A stretch of 64,000 bases of DNA from Pseudomonas sp. SORT22 (GTDB lineage Bacteria; Pseudomonadota; Gammaproteobacteria; Pseudomonadales; Pseudomonadaceae), in contig NZ_CP071007.1 of NCBI RefSeq assembly GCF_018417635.1, forward strand, positions 3,844,501 to 3,908,500. The letters run 5' to 3'. The position numbers and the translations under genes are program-made. A model generated the notes under the pieces. That model was given only the letters and a program-made list of their open reading frames with translations. It had not been told where the DNA came from and searched no databases. Positions 31,544 through 47,070 of this stretch are shown piece after piece (position 1 is the stretch's first letter; each line of letters starts with the position of its first letter).

Positions 31544-31901
31544 AACACAGGGTGTGGAAACTTGCGGGTGACGACCATGTTGCACAACTTTGTAGTTGAC
31601 TCGAACAGTAGGACTAATCGCACCACCTCAAATGATATTAATTATCATTACGAAGTTGCTGGTTCATTACGTTTTACAAGAAACATAATTAACAGAACCC
31701 GGGGCAATGCCCGGCCTGCGTGGCCTGCAGCCTGTTACGAAAGATTTTTGTTCTTAATCTTACGAATAAATTTGCTGCAGAAATTTTACTTGCACCGGGT
31801 TTACCCATAAAATCAGCGCGATAGATTCCGCTGCGACATATCGTCACTGCTCTACTTCTTTTCAAGCCGCAGAGACTGGTCTCTGTATAAGGATTTTCAG
31901 C
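31544..31901 (+). promoter_or_regulatory. nuo operon upstream region
   Basis: A 358-bp AT-rich gap between the lysoplasmalogenase gene and nuoA. It holds the Fur-box-like palindrome listed next and a TAAAAT that could be a -10 about 90 bp before nuoA; I could not fix a good -35. No small RNA or peptide is evident. Confidence 0.4.
31633..31647. promoter_or_regulatory. Fur-box-like palindrome
   Basis: TGATATTAATTATCA matches the 7-1-7 Fur consensus TGATAAT-N-ATTATCA at all but one position, and it is extended by AA/TT on both sides (AATGATA...TATCATT). It is 255 bp upstream of nuoA. Confidence 0.55.
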
Positions 31902-32315
31902 ATGCCCGATTCGACAGGACTCATCGCCCACAACTGGGGCTTTGCCATTTTCCTTTTGGGTGTCGTAGGCCTGTGTGCCTTCATGCTCGGTCTGTCCGCC
32001 CTGCTCGGCAGCAAGGCCTGGGGCCGCAGCAAGAACGAACCCTTCGAGTCCGGCATGCTGCCCACTGGCGGCGCCCGCTTGCGCCTGTCAGCCAAATTCT
32101 ATCTGGTCGCGATGCTGTTCGTGATCTTCGATATCGAAGCCCTCTTTCTCTTTGCATGGTCTGTGTCCGTCCGCGAAAGCGGCTGGACCGGATTCGTCGA
32201 AGCACTCGTTTTCATAGCAATTCTGTTGGCAGGTCTTGTCTACCTATGGCGCGTCGGGGCACTTGATTGGGCTCCCGAAGGTCGTCGCAAGCGGCAAGCG
32301 AAGCTGAAACAATGA
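31902..32315 (+). CDS. nuoA: NADH-quinone oxidoreductase subunit A
   Basis: Membrane-arm subunit of complex I, 137 residues with three transmembrane helices. [23 protein letters not shown] is the quinone-site loop region, followed by [19 protein letters not shown]. It is first of thirteen co-directional nuo genes that end at 46867. The C-terminus is strongly basic ([10 protein letters not shown]). The Fur-box-like site and promoter region lie upstream. Confidence 0.96.
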   Translation: MPDSTGLIAHNWGFAIFLLGVVGLCAFMLGLSALLGSKAWGRSKNEPFESGMLPTGGARLRLSAKFYLVAMLFVIFDIEALFLFAWSVSVRESGWTGFVEALVFIAILLAGLVYLWRVGALDWAPEGRRKRQAKLKQ

Positions 32316-32325
32316 GGCTTTGGCA

Positions 32326-33003
32326 ATGCAATACAATCTCACCAGAATCGACCCGGATGCTCCCAACGAGCAATATCCAATCGGAGAGCGGGAAACCGTC
32401 TCCGATTCGCTGCTAGAGGACCAGGTCCACAAGAACATCTTCATGGGCAAACTTGAAGATGTGCTCAGTGGCGCGGTCAACTGGGGGCGTAAGAACTCCC
32501 TGTGGCCGTACAACTTCGGCCTCTCCTGCTGCTACGTGGAAATGACCACGGCCTTCACGGCACCCCACGACATCGCCCGCTTCGGCGCCGAAGTCATCCG
32601 GGCATCGCCGCGTCAGGCCGACTTCATGGTCATCGCCGGCACCTGCTTCATCAAGATGGCGCCGATCATTCAGCGCCTGTACGAGCAGATGCTCGAACCC
32701 AAGTGGGTCATCTCCATGGGTTCGTGCGCCAACTCCGGTGGCATGTACGACATTTACTCGGTCGTTCAGGGGGTCGACAAGTTCCTCCCCGTGGATGTCT
32801 ACGTGCCTGGCTGCCCGCCTCGCCCTGAAGCCTTCCTGCAAGGCCTGATGCTGTTGCAGGAGTCGATTGGCCAGGAGCGTCGTCCTCTTTCCTGGGTTGT
32901 CGGTGATCAAGGCATTTACCGTGCCGAGATGCCGTCGCAGAAAGAGCAACGCCGTGAACAGCGCATCCAGGTCACCAACCTGCGCAGCCCCGACGAAGTC
33001 TGA
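32326..33003 (+). CDS. nuoB: NADH-quinone oxidoreductase subunit B
   Basis: Peripheral-arm subunit that carries the terminal 4Fe-4S cluster N2 next to the quinone site. The 225-residue product has [13 protein letters not shown] (paired Cys), [13 protein letters not shown] and [11 protein letters not shown], which supply the ligands. I chose the ATG at 32326 with GAGG 8 bp before it, not the in-frame TTG six bases earlier; [19 protein letters not shown] is the usual Pseudomonas start. Confidence 0.97.
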   Translation: MQYNLTRIDPDAPNEQYPIGERETVSDSLLEDQVHKNIFMGKLEDVLSGAVNWGRKNSLWPYNFGLSCCYVEMTTAFTAPHDIARFGAEVIRASPRQADFMVIAGTCFIKMAPIIQRLYEQMLEPKWVISMGSCANSGGMYDIYSVVQGVDKFLPVDVYVPGCPPRPEAFLQGLMLLQESIGQERRPLSWVVGDQGIYRAEMPSQKEQRREQRIQVTNLRSPDEV

Positions 33004-33063
33004 TCCAGCGACCTGTTGCCTGCGCATGCGCGACAGGCAGCCTGGCTTCATTCTCTACGTTGA

Positions 33064-34863
<1,800 letters not shown>

Positions 34864-34865
34864 GC

Positions 34866-35363
34866 ATGAACAGCACGCTTATCCAAACCGACCGTTTCGC
34901 CCTGAGCGAAACCGAGCGCTCGGCCATCGAGCACGAGATGCATCACTACGAGGACCCGCGCGCGGCGTCCATCGAAGCCCTGAAGATCGTCCAGAAGGAA
35001 CGCGGCTGGGTGCCGGACGGCGCCATCTACGCCATCGGCGAAGTGCTCGGCATTCCTGCCAGCGACGTCGAAGGTGTGGCCACTTTCTATAGCCAGATCT
35101 TCCGTCAACCGGTTGGCCGGCACATCATCCGCGTCTGCGACAGCATGGTCTGCTACATCGGCGGTCACGAGTCGGTGGTCAGCCAGATCCAGAGCGAGCT
35201 GGGCATTGGCCTCGGCCAGACCACCGCAGACGGGCGCTTCACCCTGCTGCCGGTATGCTGCCTGGGTAACTGCGACAAGGCCCCGGCGCTGATGATCGAC
35301 GACGACACCTTTGGCGACGTGCAGCCTGCTGGCGTCTCCAAACTGCTGGAGGGTTACGTATGA
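34866..35363 (+). CDS. nuoE: NADH-quinone oxidoreductase subunit E
   Basis: A 165-residue thioredoxin-like subunit with the 2Fe-2S cluster N1a. The four ligands lie in [14 protein letters not shown] and [13 protein letters not shown]. Its stop overlaps the nuoF start by ATGA. With nuoF and nuoG it forms the NADH-oxidising module. Confidence 0.97.
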   Translation: MNSTLIQTDRFALSETERSAIEHEMHHYEDPRAASIEALKIVQKERGWVPDGAIYAIGEVLGIPASDVEGVATFYSQIFRQPVGRHIIRVCDSMVCYIGGHESVVSQIQSELGIGLGQTTADGRFTLLPVCCLGNCDKAPALMIDDDTFGDVQPAGVSKLLEGYV

Positions 35364-36733
35364 CCATCACTTCCTTCGGCCCGGCCAACCGCATTGCGCG
35401 TTCGGCTGAAACCCATCCGCTGACCTGGCGCCTGCGTGACGACGGCGAGCCGCTGTGGCTCGACGAGTACCAGGCCAAGGACGGCTACGCCGCCGCCCGC
35501 AAGGCCCTGGCGCAAATGTCCCAGGACGATATCGTCCAGACCGTAAAAGATTCCGGCCTCAAGGGCCGTGGCGGTGCGGGCTTCCCCACCGGCGTCAAAT
35601 GGGGCCTGATGCCCAAAGACGAATCCATGAACATCCGCTACCTGCTGTGCAACGCGGACGAAATGGAGCCCAACACCTGGAAAGACCGCATGCTGATGGA
35701 GCAACAGCCCCATCTGCTGATCGAAGGCATGCTGATCAGCGCCCGCGCGCTGAAGGCCTACCGCGGCTACATCTTCCTGCGTGGCGAATACACCACCGCA
35801 GCGCGCAACCTCACCCGTGCGGTCGAGGAAGCCAAGGCTGCCGGCCTTTTGGGCAAGAACATCCTTGGCAGCGGCTTCGACTTCGAGCTGTTCGTCCACA
35901 CCGGTGCCGGGCGCTACATCTGCGGTGAAGAAACCGCTCTGATCAACTCCCTCGAAGGCCGCCGCGCCAACCCGCGCTCCAAGCCGCCCTTCCCTGCCGC
36001 CGTTGGCGTGTGGGGCAAGCCGACCTGCGTGAACAACGTCGAGACCCTGTGCAACGTGCCGGCCATCGTCGGCAACGGCATCGACTGGTACAAGTCGCTG
36101 GCCCGCGAAGGCAGCGAAGACCACGGCACCAAGCTGATGGGATTCTCCGGCAAGGTCAAGAACCCGGGCCTGTGGGAGCTGCCGTTCGGCGTCCCGGCCC
36201 GCGAGCTGTTCGAAGACTACGCCGGCGGCATGCGCGATGGCTTCAAGCTCAAGTGCTGGCAGCCAGGCGGCGCCGGTACCGGTTTCCTGCTGCCCGAGCA
36301 CCTGGATGCGCAAATGTACGCCGGTGGTATTGCCAAGGTCGGCACCCGCATGGGTACCGGCCTGGCCATGGCCGTGGACGACAGCGTCAACATGGTCTCG
36401 CTGCTGCGCAACATGGAAGAGTTCTTCGCCCGTGAATCCTGTGGCTTCTGCACCCCGTGCCGCGACGGCCTGCCGTGGAGCGTCAAGCTCCTGCGCGCCC
36501 TCGAGAAAGGCCAGGGCCAGCAGGGCGACATCGAGACCCTGCTGGGTCTGGTCGGTTTCCTCGGCCCAGGCAAGACCTTCTGTGCCCACGCACCGGGCGC
36601 CGTTGAGCCGCTGGGTAGCGCGATCAAGTACTTCCGCCCTGAGTTCGAGGCTGGCATTGCCGCCCAGGCACCGGCTGCTGCCGCTGCCGGCCTGCGCCCG
36701 GACCTGGCGAAGCCGATCGTCGTCGGCGCATAA
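35360..36733 (+). CDS. nuoF: NADH-quinone oxidoreductase subunit F
   Basis: NADH- and FMN-binding subunit with 4Fe-4S cluster N3, 457 residues. [19 protein letters not shown] is the NADH/FMN loop, [14 protein letters not shown] contributes to the flavin site, and [12 protein letters not shown] provides the cluster cysteines. It is followed by a 133-bp gap with two hairpins before nuoG, the longest gap in the operon. Confidence 0.97.
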   Translation: MTITSFGPANRIARSAETHPLTWRLRDDGEPLWLDEYQAKDGYAAARKALAQMSQDDIVQTVKDSGLKGRGGAGFPTGVKWGLMPKDESMNIRYLLCNADEMEPNTWKDRMLMEQQPHLLIEGMLISARALKAYRGYIFLRGEYTTAARNLTRAVEEAKAAGLLGKNILGSGFDFELFVHTGAGRYICGEETALINSLEGRRANPRSKPPFPAAVGVWGKPTCVNNVETLCNVPAIVGNGIDWYKSLAREGSEDHGTKLMGFSGKVKNPGLWELPFGVPARELFEDYAGGMRDGFKLKCWQPGGAGTGFLLPEHLDAQMYAGGIAKVGTRMGTGLAMAVDDSVNMVSLLRNMEEFFARESCGFCTPCRDGLPWSVKLLRALEKGQGQQGDIETLLGLVGFLGPGKTFCAHAPGAVEPLGSAIKYFRPEFEAGIAAQAPAAAAAGLRPDLAKPIVVGA

Positions 36734-36744
36734 CGAATAACAAC

Positions 36745-36847
36745 GCGGGCGGTCCGTGCCGCCCGCTGCCTGCCCAGCTCGCCCGGGGACACCTGTCGCG
36801 GGCTGCAGGCACACAGATTTCCATTAGCCACGCCCGCAGACGCGGGC
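36745..36847 (+). other. Two hairpins in the nuoF-nuoG gap
   Basis: GCGGGCGG (36745-36752) pairs with CCGCCCGC (36759-36766) over 6 bases. GCCCGC (36832-36837) pairs with GCGGGC (36842-36847) over 4. Neither has a T-run, so they may stabilise or pace the polycistronic RNA and not terminate it. Confidence 0.5.
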
Positions 36848-36866
36848 CAACGAAGAACTTTGAACC

Positions 36867-39581
36867 ATGGCCACTATCCACGTAGACGGCAAAGAGCTCG
36901 AAGTCAACGGCGCAGACAACCTGTTACAGGCGTGTCTGTCGCTCGGCCTCGACATCCCCTATTTCTGCTGGCACCCGGCGCTCGGTAGCGTCGGTGCCTG
37001 CCGCCAGTGCGCGGTCAAGCAGTACACCGACGAGAACGACACCCGTGGTCGCATCGTCATGTCCTGCATGACCCCTGCCACCGATGGCAGCTGGATTTCC
37101 ATCGAAGACGAAGAAGCCAAGGTATTCCGTGCCAGCGTCGTCGAATGGCTGATGACCAACCACCCGCACGACTGCCCGGTCTGTGAGGAAGGCGGTCACT
37201 GCCACCTGCAAGACATGACGGTAATGACCGGCCACAACGAGCGCCGCTACCGTTTCACCAAGCGTACCCACCAGAACCAGGAGCTCGGCCCGTTCATCGC
37301 CCACGAGATGAACCGCTGCATCGCCTGCTACCGTTGCGTGCGTTACTACAAGGACTACGCCGGCGGTACCGACCTGGGCGTATTCGGTGCCCACGACAAC
37401 GTCTACTTCGGTCGCGTTGAAGATGGCACCCTCGAGAGCGAGTTCTCCGGCAACCTCACCGAGGTCTGCCCGACCGGTGTGTTCACCGACAAGACCCACT
37501 CCGAGCGCTACAACCGCAAATGGGACATGCAGTTCGCCCCGAGCATCTGCCATGGCTGCTCCAGCGGTTGCAACATCAGCCCGGGTGAGCGCTACGGCGA
37601 ACTGCGCCGGATCGAAAACCGCTTCAACGGTTCGGTCAACCAGTACTTCCTGTGCGACCGTGGCCGTTTCGGCTATGGCTACGTCAACCGTGAAGACCGT
37701 CCACGTCAGCCACTGCTGGCCGACGGCACCAAGCTGAGCCTGGATGCCGCCCTGGACAAGGCCGCGGACATGCTGCGCGGGCGCAATATCGTCGGTATCG
37801 GTTCGCCGCGTGCCAGCCTTGAAAGCAACTACGGCCTGCGTGAGCTGGTCGGCGCCGAGCACTTCTACTCGGGCATGGAAGCCGCTGAGCTGGCCCGCGT
37901 ACGCCTGGCCCTGCAAGTGCTCAACGACAGCCCGCTGCCAGTGCCGACCCTGCGCGACATGGAAGACCATGACGCGGTGTTCGTCCTCGGCGAAGACCTG
38001 ACCCAGACCGCTGCCCGCGTGGCCCTGGCCCTGCGCCAGTCGGTCAAGGGCAAGGCCGAAGCCATGGCCGATGCCATGCGCGTTCAGCCGTGGCTCGATG
38101 CCGCGGTGAAGAACATCGGCCAGCACGCCATGTACCCGCTGTTTATCGCAAGCCTGGCCGAAACCAAGCTCGATGACGTCGCCGAAGAGTGCGTGCACGC
38201 AGCGCCAGACGACCTCGCCCGCATCGGTTTCGCCGTGGCTCACGCCATCGACCCGAGCGCGCCAGCCGTTGACGGCCTGGACGCCGAAGCCCTGGCCCTG
38301 GCCAAGCGCATCGCCGACGCCCTGGTGGCCGCCAACCGTCCGCTGGTGGTTGCCGGTACCTCGCTGGCCTCCAACGCCCTGATCGAAGCCGCGGCCAACA
38401 TCGCCAAGGCCCTGAAGCTGCGCGAGAAGAACGGTTCGCTGAGCCTGGTGGTGCCCGAGGCCAACAGCCTCGGCCTGGCCATGCTCGGTGGCGAGTCGAT
38501 CGATGCCGCGCTGGATGCGGTGATCGAAGGCAAGGCCGACGCCATTGTCGTGCTCGAAAACGACCTGTACAGCCGCGTTGCCGCGGCCAAGGTCGACGCT
38601 GCCCTGGCCGCCGCCAAGGTGGTCATCGTTGCCGATCACCAGAAGACCGCCACCACCGACCGCGCCCACCTGGTGCTGCCGGCGGCGACCTTCGCCGAAG
38701 GCGACGGCACCCTGGTCAGCCTGGAAGGCCGCGCCCAGCGCTTCTTCCAGGTGTTCGACCCAACCTACCTGGACAGCAGCATCCTGGTTCACGAAGGCTG
38801 GCGCTGGATGCACGCCCTGCGTGCCACCCTGCTCAACAAGCCGGTCGACTGGACCCAGCTGGACCACGTCACCAGCGCCTGCGCCGCGGTCGCGCCGCAA
38901 CTGTCCGGCATCGTCAACGCCGCACCGTCCGCGTCGTTCCGCATCAAGGGCATGAAGCTTGCGCGTGAGCCGCTGCGCTACTCCGGCCGTACCGCCATGC
39001 GCGCCAACATCAGCGTGCACGAGCCGCGTACCCCGCAAGACAAGGACACCGCGTTCGCCTTCTCCATGGAAGGTTACTCGGGTTCGGCCGAACCGCGCTC
39101 GCAAGTGCCGTTCGCCTGGTCGCCGGGCTGGAACTCGCCGCAAGCCTGGAACAAGTTCCAGGACGAGGTCGGTGGTCACCTGCGCGCAGGCGACCCGGGC
39201 ACCCGCCTGATCGAAACCCAGGGCGACAAGCTCAACTGGTTCGCCAGCGTTCCGGCAGCTTTCGCTCCGGCCCGTGGCACCTGGCAAGCGGTGCCGTTCT
39301 ACCACCTGTTCGGCAGCGAAGAGAACTCCTCGCGCGCCGCCCCGGTGCAAGAGCGCATCCCAGAAGCCTACGTGGCCCTGGCCAAGTCCGAAGCCGACCG
39401 CCTGGGTGTCAACGACGGCGCCCTGCTCAGCCTCAACGTCGCCGGCGTTACCCTGCGTCTGCCGCTGCGCATCAATGAAGAACTGGGCGCAGGCCTGGTT
39501 GCCCTGCCGAAAGGCCTGGCCGGCATTCCACCAGCCATCTTCGGTGCATCCGTCGAAGGCCTGCAGGAGGCAGCACAATGA
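36867..39581 (+). CDS. nuoG: NADH-quinone oxidoreductase subunit G
   Basis: The largest peripheral subunit, 904 residues, carrying several Fe-S clusters. A 2Fe-2S ferredoxin domain comes first ([20 protein letters not shown]), then [34 protein letters not shown], and the N7-type motif [11 protein letters not shown] near residue 230. The remainder is a molybdopterin-oxidoreductase-like fold without cofactor. Its stop overlaps nuoH by ATGA. Confidence 0.97.
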   Translation: MATIHVDGKELEVNGADNLLQACLSLGLDIPYFCWHPALGSVGACRQCAVKQYTDENDTRGRIVMSCMTPATDGSWISIEDEEAKVFRASVVEWLMTNHPHDCPVCEEGGHCHLQDMTVMTGHNERRYRFTKRTHQNQELGPFIAHEMNRCIACYRCVRYYKDYAGGTDLGVFGAHDNVYFGRVEDGTLESEFSGNLTEVCPTGVFTDKTHSERYNRKWDMQFAPSICHGCSSGCNISPGERYGELRRIENRFNGSVNQYFLCDRGRFGYGYVNREDRPRQPLLADGTKLSLDAALDKAADMLRGRNIVGIGSPRASLESNYGLRELVGAEHFYSGMEAAELARVRLALQVLNDSPLPVPTLRDMEDHDAVFVLGEDLTQTAARVALALRQSVKGKAEAMADAMRVQPWLDAAVKNIGQHAMYPLFIASLAETKLDDVAEECVHAAPDDLARIGFAVAHAIDPSAPAVDGLDAEALALAKRIADALVAANRPLVVAGTSLASNALIEAAANIAKALKLREKNGSLSLVVPEANSLGLAMLGGESIDAALDAVIEGKADAIVVLENDLYSRVAAAKVDAALAAAKVVIVADHQKTATTDRAHLVLPAATFAEGDGTLVSLEGRAQRFFQVFDPTYLDSSILVHEGWRWMHALRATLLNKPVDWTQLDHVTSACAAVAPQLSGIVNAAPSASFRIKGMKLAREPLRYSGRTAMRANISVHEPRTPQDKDTAFAFSMEGYSGSAEPRSQVPFAWSPGWNSPQAWNKFQDEVGGHLRAGDPGTRLIETQGDKLNWFASVPAAFAPARGTWQAVPFYHLFGSEENSSRAAPVQERIPEAYVALAKSEADRLGVNDGALLSLNVAGVTLRLPLRINEELGAGLVALPKGLAGIPPAIFGASVEGLQEAAQ

Positions 39582-40585
39582 CCTGGTTCACCCCTGAAGT
39601 GATCGATGTGATCATCACCGTCATCAAGGCCATCGTGGTCTTGCTGGCCGTGGTGGTCTGCGGTGCGCTGCTCAGCTTCGTCGAGCGGCGCCTGCTGGGC
39701 TGGTGGCAGGACCGCTACGGTCCGAACCGCGTCGGCCCGTTCGGCATGTTCCAGATCGCTGCCGACATGCTCAAGATGTTCTTCAAGGAAGACTGGAACC
39801 CGCCCTTCGTCGACAAGGTGATCTTCACCCTGGCGCCGGTGGTGGCCATGAGCGCCTTGCTGATCGCCTTCGCGATCATCCCGATCACCCCGACCTGGGG
39901 TGTTGCGGACCTGAACATCGGCCTGCTGTTCTTCTTCGCCATGGCCGGCCTTTCGGTATACGCGGTACTGTTCGCCGGCTGGTCGTCGAACAACAAGTAC
40001 GCCCTGCTTGGCAGCCTGCGGGCCTCGGCCCAGACCGTGTCGTACGAAGTGTTCATGGGCCTGGCGCTGATGGGCATCGTTGCCCAGGTCGGCTCGTTCA
40101 ACATGCGCGATATCGTTGACTACCAGGCCCAGAACCTGTGGTTCATCATTCCGCAGTTCTTCGGCTTCTGCACCTTCTTCATCGCTGGCGTCGCCGTGAC
40201 TCACCGTCACCCGTTCGACCAGCCGGAAGCGGAACAGGAACTGGCCGACGGTTACCACATTGAATATGCCGGCATGAAATGGGGCATGTTCTTCGTCGGT
40301 GAGTACATCGGCATCATCCTGATCTCGGCGCTGCTGGTAACCCTGTTCTTCGGTGGCTGGCACGGACCGTTCGGCATCCTGCCGCAACTGTCGTTCGTCT
40401 GGTTCGCCCTGAAGACCGCGTTCTTCATCATGCTGTTCATCCTGCTGCGCGCCTCTATTCCGCGCCCGCGCTATGACCAGGTGATGGACTTCAGCTGGAA
40501 GTTCTGCCTGCCGCTGACCCTGATCAATTTGCTGGTGACCGCTGCGCTCGTGTTGCTCAACACGCCAGCTGTTGCGGCCCAGTGA
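39578..40585 (+). CDS. nuoH: NADH-quinone oxidoreductase subunit H
   Basis: Membrane subunit at the junction with the peripheral arm, 335 residues and about eight helices. [30 protein letters not shown] is the conserved amphipathic/quinone-channel region (here cited in part) and [18 protein letters not shown] closes the protein. It overlaps nuoG. Confidence 0.97.
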   Translation: MTWFTPEVIDVIITVIKAIVVLLAVVVCGALLSFVERRLLGWWQDRYGPNRVGPFGMFQIAADMLKMFFKEDWNPPFVDKVIFTLAPVVAMSALLIAFAIIPITPTWGVADLNIGLLFFFAMAGLSVYAVLFAGWSSNNKYALLGSLRASAQTVSYEVFMGLALMGIVAQVGSFNMRDIVDYQAQNLWFIIPQFFGFCTFFIAGVAVTHRHPFDQPEAEQELADGYHIEYAGMKWGMFFVGEYIGIILISALLVTLFFGGWHGPFGILPQLSFVWFALKTAFFIMLFILLRASIPRPRYDQVMDFSWKFCLPLTLINLLVTAALVLLNTPAVAAQ

Positions 40586-40596
40586 GGATTTGACCC

Positions 40597-41145
40597 ATGT
40601 TCAAATATATTGGCGACATCGTTAAGGGCACTGGCACCCAGCTGCGCAGCCTGGTGATGGTGTTCTCTCACGGTTTTCGCAAACGTGACACCCTGCAGTA
40701 CCCCGAAGAGCCGGTTTACCTGCCGCCACGCTACCGTGGCCGCATCGTCCTGACCCGCGACCCGGATGGCGAAGAGCGCTGTGTAGCGTGCAACCTGTGT
40801 GCCGTGGCTTGCCCGGTCGGTTGCATCTCGCTGCAGAAAGCCGAAACAGAAGACGGTCGTTGGTACCCGGAGTTCTTCCGCATCAACTTCTCCCGTTGCA
40901 TTTTCTGCGGCCTCTGCGAGGAAGCCTGCCCGACCACCGCGATCCAGCTCACCCCGGATTTCGAGATGGCCGAGTTCAAACGTCAGGACCTGGTGTACGA
41001 GAAAGAAGATCTGCTGATCTCCGGCCCCGGCAAGAACCCTGACTACAACTTCTACCGTGTTGCAGGTATGGCTGTTGCCGGCAAGCCGAAAGGCGCCGCG
41101 CAGAACGAAGCCGAGCCGATCAACGTGAAGAGCTTGCTCCCTTAA
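40597..41145 (+). CDS. nuoI: NADH-quinone oxidoreductase subunit I
   Basis: Ferredoxin-like subunit of 182 residues with clusters N6a and N6b. The two ligand sets are [15 protein letters not shown] and [16 protein letters not shown]. It lies 11 bp after nuoH and 9 bp before nuoJ. The YEKEDLLI stretch and basic C-terminus are as in other Pseudomonas copies. Confidence 0.97.
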   Translation: MFKYIGDIVKGTGTQLRSLVMVFSHGFRKRDTLQYPEEPVYLPPRYRGRIVLTRDPDGEERCVACNLCAVACPVGCISLQKAETEDGRWYPEFFRINFSRCIFCGLCEEACPTTAIQLTPDFEMAEFKRQDLVYEKEDLLISGPGKNPDYNFYRVAGMAVAGKPKGAAQNEAEPINVKSLLP

Positions 41146-41154
41146 GGAAGAAAG

Positions 41155-41655
41155 ATGGAATTCGCTTTCTATTTCGCATCCGGTGTCGCTGTGGTGTCCA
41201 CCCTTCGGGTGATCACCAACACCAACCCCGTGCACGCCCTGCTCTACCTGATCATTTCGCTGATCTCCGTGGCGATGACCTTCTTCGCCCTCGGCGCTCC
41301 GTTCGCCGGTGTCCTGGAAGTGATCGCCTACGCTGGCGCCATCATGGTGCTGTTCGTCTTCGTGGTGATGATGCTCAACCTCGGGCCGGCTTCGGTCGCC
41401 CAGGAACGCGGCTGGCTCAAGCCGGGCATCTGGCTCGGCCCGGTGGTGCTTGGCGCACTGCTGCTGGTCGAACTGCTGTACGTGCTGTTCGCCAGCGAAA
41501 GCGGCGCCGGCATCGGCCACACCACGGTTGACGCCAAGGCCGTCGGCATCAGCCTGTTCGGCCCTTACCTGCTGGTGGTGGAACTGGCCTCGATGCTGCT
41601 GCTCGCCGCAGCGGTGACGGCTTTCCACCTCGGCCGCAACGAGGCGAAGGAGTAA
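41155..41655 (+). CDS. nuoJ: NADH-quinone oxidoreductase subunit J
   Basis: Membrane subunit of 166 residues with five predicted helices. [20 protein letters not shown] and [19 protein letters not shown] (the helix with the conserved pi-bulge region) identify it. It precedes nuoK by 4 bp. Confidence 0.96.
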   Translation: MEFAFYFASGVAVVSTLRVITNTNPVHALLYLIISLISVAMTFFALGAPFAGVLEVIAYAGAIMVLFVFVVMMLNLGPASVAQERGWLKPGIWLGPVVLGALLLVELLYVLFASESGAGIGHTTVDAKAVGISLFGPYLLVVELASMLLLAAAVTAFHLGRNEAKE

Positions 41656-41659
41656 TCAC

Positions 41660-41964
41660 ATGCCAGCAATTCCTCTCGAACATGGCCTGGCCGTCGCCGG
41701 CATCCTGTTCTGCCTCGGCCTTGTCGGCCTGATGGTGCGCCGCAATATTCTTTTCGTGTTGATGAGCCTGGAAATCATGATGAACGCCTCGGCACTGGCT
41801 TTCATCGTCGCCGGCAGCCGCTGGGCGCAACCGGATGGACAGATCATGTTCATCCTGGTGATCAGCCTGGCAGCGGCCGAGGCCAGTATCGGCCTGGCGA
41901 TCCTGTTGCAGCTGTATCGCCGCTTCCACACTCTCGATATCGATGCTGCCAGTGAGATGCGCGG

Positions 41965-41968
<4 letters not shown>
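41660..41968 (+). CDS. nuoK: NADH-quinone oxidoreductase subunit K
   Basis: A 102-residue, three-helix subunit with the conserved glutamates in [15 protein letters not shown] and [13 protein letters not shown] that take part in proton transfer. Its stop overlaps nuoL by ATGA. Confidence 0.97.
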
Positions 41969-43818
<1,850 letters not shown>

Positions 43819-43857
43819 TATGAACCTTGCGACTTTGCGAAAGGAATTGAGCCCGTC

Positions 43858-45390
43858 ATGATTTTGCCTTGGCTGATCCTGATCCCCTTCATCGGCGGCC
43901 TGCTGTGCTGGCTGGGTGAGCGCTTCGGCGCCACCCTGCCGCGCTGGATTGCGCTGCTGACCATGTCCCTGCTGCTTGGTATCGGCCTCTGGCTGTGGGC
44001 CAACGGGGACTACACCCTGGCCCCTGCACCGGGCGCCGCGCCCGAGTGGGCGTTCGAATTCAAAGTGCTGTGGATCGAACGCTTCGGCATCAGCCTGCAC
44101 CTGGCCCTCGATGGCCTGTCGCTGCTGATGATCCTGCTCACCGGCCTGCTCGGTGTGCTCTCGGTACTGTGCTCGTGGAAAGAGATCACTCGCCACGTCG
44201 GCTTCTTCCACCTCAACCTGATGTGGATCCTGGGCGGCGTGGTCGGTGTGTTCCTGGCCCTGGACCTGTTCCTGTTCTTCTTCTTCTGGGAAATGATGCT
44301 GGTGCCGATGTATTTCCTCATCGCGCTCTGGGGTCACAGCTCCTCGGATGGCAAGAAGACCCGGATCTACGCCGCCACCAAGTTCTTCATCTTCACCCAG
44401 GCCAGCGGCCTGATCATGCTGGTGGCGATCCTTGGTCTGGTACTGGTCAACTACAGCAACACCGGTGTGATCACCTTCGACTACACCCAGTTGCTCAAGG
44501 CCGACCTGCCGGCGGGCACCGAGTACCTGCTGATGCTCGGCTTCTTCATCGCCTTCGCGGTCAAGCTGCCGGTTGTGCCGTTCCACTCCTGGCTGCCTGA
44601 CGCTCACGCCCAGGCACCGACCGCAGGTTCCGTCGACCTCGCCGGTATCTTGCTGAAGACTGCGGCCTACGGCCTGCTGCGTTTCGCCCTGCCGTTGTTC
44701 CCGAACGCTTCGGCCGAGTTTGCGCCGATCGCCATGACCCTGGGTCTGATCGGGATTTTCTACGGTGCTTTCCTGGCCTTCGCACAGACCGACATCAAGC
44801 GCCTGATCGCCTTCTCCAGCGTTTCGCACATGGGCTTCGTGCTGATCGGGATCTACTCCGGCAGCCAGCAGGCCCTGCAAGGCGCGGTGATCCAGATGCT
44901 GGCTCACGGCCTGTCGGCAGCGGCACTGTTTATTCTCAGCGGCCAGCTGTACGAGCGCCTGCATACCCGTGACATGCGTCAGATGGGCGGCCTGTGGCAC
45001 CGCATCGCCTACCTGCCGGCCATCAGCCTGTTCTTCGCCGCCGCCTCCCTGGGCCTGCCAGGCACCGGTAACTTCGTTGGCGAATTCCTGATCCTGATCG
45101 GCAGCTTCGTCGCTTCGCCGTGGGTCACCGTGATCGCTACTTCCGGCCTGGTGTTCGGTTCGGTGTACTCGCTGATCATGATTCACCGCGCCTACTTCGG
45201 CCCGGCCAAATCCGATGAAGTCCTGGCTGGCATGGACACCCGCGAACTGATCATGGTGCTGGGCCTGGCTGGCCTGCTGATCCTGCTGGGCGTCTACCCA
45301 CAGCCGTTCCTGGACACTTCTGCCGCCACCATGAGTGGTGTACAGCAGTGGCTGGGTTCCGCTTTCACTCAACTCGCTTCGGCCCGGTAA
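43858..45390 (+). CDS. nuoM: NADH-quinone oxidoreductase subunit M
   Basis: Second antiporter-like subunit, 510 residues. [19 protein letters not shown] holds the key Glu, and [20 protein letters not shown] is the signature loop. [18 protein letters not shown] lies near the C-terminal third. Its stop is 7 bp before nuoN. Confidence 0.97.
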   Translation: MILPWLILIPFIGGLLCWLGERFGATLPRWIALLTMSLLLGIGLWLWANGDYTLAPAPGAAPEWAFEFKVLWIERFGISLHLALDGLSLLMILLTGLLGVLSVLCSWKEITRHVGFFHLNLMWILGGVVGVFLALDLFLFFFFWEMMLVPMYFLIALWGHSSSDGKKTRIYAATKFFIFTQASGLIMLVAILGLVLVNYSNTGVITFDYTQLLKADLPAGTEYLLMLGFFIAFAVKLPVVPFHSWLPDAHAQAPTAGSVDLAGILLKTAAYGLLRFALPLFPNASAEFAPIAMTLGLIGIFYGAFLAFAQTDIKRLIAFSSVSHMGFVLIGIYSGSQQALQGAVIQMLAHGLSAAALFILSGQLYERLHTRDMRQMGGLWHRIAYLPAISLFFAAASLGLPGTGNFVGEFLILIGSFVASPWVTVIATSGLVFGSVYSLIMIHRAYFGPAKSDEVLAGMDTRELIMVLGLAGLLILLGVYPQPFLDTSAATMSGVQQWLGSAFTQLASAR

Positions 45391-45397
45391 GAGCGCT

Positions 45398-46867
45398 ATG
45401 GACCTGACGATTCAACACTTTATCGCGCTTGCGCCGCTGCTGATCACCACCATCACCACGGTCGTGGTGATGCTGGCGATCGCCTGGCGGCGCAACCACT
45501 CGCAAACCTTCCTGCTGTCGACCGTGGGCCTGAACCTGGCCCTGCTGTCGATCATCCCGGCGCTGAAGGTTGCGCCCCTGGCAGTCACCCCGCTGCTGAC
45601 CATCGACAACTTCGCCTGCCTGTACATGGCGCTGATCCTGGTTGCCACCCTGGCTTGCGTCACCCTCGCCCACGCCTACCTGGGTGATGGCGGCAAAGGC
45701 TACCCGGGCAACCGCGAAGAGCTGTACCTGCTGATCCTGATGTCCGCCCTGGGCGGTCTGGTACTGGTCAGCGCGCAGCACCTGGCTGGCCTGTTCATCG
45801 GCCTTGAGCTGCTCTCGGTACCGGTCTATGGCCTGGTCGCCTATGCCTTCTTCAACAAGCGTTCGCTGGAAGCCGGCATCAAGTACATGGTGCTCTCGGC
45901 TGCTGGTTCCGCCTTCTTGCTGTTCGGCATGGCGCTGTTGTATGCCGACGCTGGCAGCCTGAGCTTCGACGGCATTGGCAAGGCCCTGGCGGCCACCAGC
46001 ATGCCAAGCATGATCGCCCAGCTGGGCCTGGGCATGATGCTGGTCGGCCTGGCGTTCAAACTGTCGCTGGTGCCGTTCCACCTGTGGACCCCGGACGTCT
46101 ACGAAGGTGCTCCGGCACCGGTCGCCGCCTTCCTGGCCACCGCCAGCAAGGTCGCGGTGTTCGCCGTCGTCGTACGCCTGTTCATGATCTCCCCTGCGGC
46201 CAGCAGCGGCGTATTGACCACCGTGCTGTCGGTGATCGCCGTGGCCTCGATCCTGATCGGTAACCTGCTGGCGCTGACCCAGAGCAACCTCAAGCGCCTG
46301 CTCGGCTACTCCTCGATCGCCCACTTCGGTTACCTGCTGATCGCCCTGGTGGCGAGCAAGGGCCTGGCGGTCGAAGCCATCGGCGTGTACCTGGTCACCT
46401 ACGTGATCACCAGCCTCGGTGCCTTCGGCGTCATCACCCTGATGTCCTCGCCATACAACGGTCGTGACGCCGACGCCCTGTACGAGTACCGCGGCCTGTT
46501 CTGGCGCCGTCCGTACCTGACCGCGGTGCTGACCGTGATGATGCTGTCGCTGGCCGGTATCCCGCTGACCGCAGGCTTCATCGGCAAGTTCTACATCATC
46601 GCTACCGGCGTGGAGTCGCAGCTGTGGTGGCTGGTCGGTGCCCTGGTGATCGGTAGTGCCATCGGCGTGTTCTACTACCTGCGCGTGATGGTCACCCTGT
46701 ACCTGATCGAGCCAAACCTGCGTCGCCACGACGCCCCGCTGAACTGGGAACAGCGCACCGGCGGCGTGATGCTGCTGGCCATCGCCATCCTCGCCTTCGT
46801 CCTGGGCGTGTACCCGCAGCCGTTGCTGGACATGGTCCAGCATGCAGGCCTGCAACTGATCGGTTGA
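45398..46867 (+). CDS. nuoN: NADH-quinone oxidoreductase subunit N
   Basis: Third antiporter-like subunit, 489 residues. [39 protein letters not shown] and [15 protein letters not shown] are the diagnostic stretches. An in-frame ATG at 45335 lies inside nuoM; the start at 45398, just after the nuoM stop, matches family lengths. It is the last gene of the operon and is followed by a terminator. Confidence 0.97.
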   Translation: MDLTIQHFIALAPLLITTITTVVVMLAIAWRRNHSQTFLLSTVGLNLALLSIIPALKVAPLAVTPLLTIDNFACLYMALILVATLACVTLAHAYLGDGGKGYPGNREELYLLILMSALGGLVLVSAQHLAGLFIGLELLSVPVYGLVAYAFFNKRSLEAGIKYMVLSAAGSAFLLFGMALLYADAGSLSFDGIGKALAATSMPSMIAQLGLGMMLVGLAFKLSLVPFHLWTPDVYEGAPAPVAAFLATASKVAVFAVVVRLFMISPAASSGVLTTVLSVIAVASILIGNLLALTQSNLKRLLGYSSIAHFGYLLIALVASKGLAVEAIGVYLVTYVITSLGAFGVITLMSSPYNGRDADALYEYRGLFWRRPYLTAVLTVMMLSLAGIPLTAGFIGKFYIIATGVESQLWWLVGALVIGSAIGVFYYLRVMVTLYLIEPNLRRHDAPLNWEQRTGGVMLLAIAILAFVLGVYPQPLLDMVQHAGLQLIG

Positions 46868-46885
46868 TCGATCAGGCACTGATAA

Positions 46886-46912
46886 ACACCCCGCTTCGGC
46901 GGGGTGTTTTGT
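46886..46912 (+). terminator. Intrinsic terminator of the nuo operon
   Basis: ACACCCCGC (46886-46894) and GCGGGGTGT (46899-46907) with the stable TTCG loop, then a T-rich tail. Confidence 0.93.
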
Positions 46913-46929
46913 TTTCAGGCCGAAACCCT

Positions 46930-46990
46930 CATCGCGGGGCAAGTCGGGTCGCCGCACCGCCGCTCCCACTGGATGGGCTGCCCCGCGATG
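46930..46990. repeat. REP-like element after nuoN
   Basis: ATCGCGGGGCA at the left and TGCCCCGCGAT at the right (ending 46989) form outer arms. The left half includes GTCGGGTCGCCGCACCGCCGC, shared with the palindrome at 2034-2107. The right half lacks that second arm. Confidence 0.7.
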
Positions 46991-47070
46991 ATGCGACTGC
47001 CTATCGGTGACTGTGCTTCGTCTGATAGTTGCGACGTCAGATACCCGCTCTCAGTCCTGGAACCCCATCG

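Noticed and set aside
36924..39578. 884-codon minus-strand frame opposite nuoG
   Set aside because: Codon-bias shadow of nuoG; no family resemblance.
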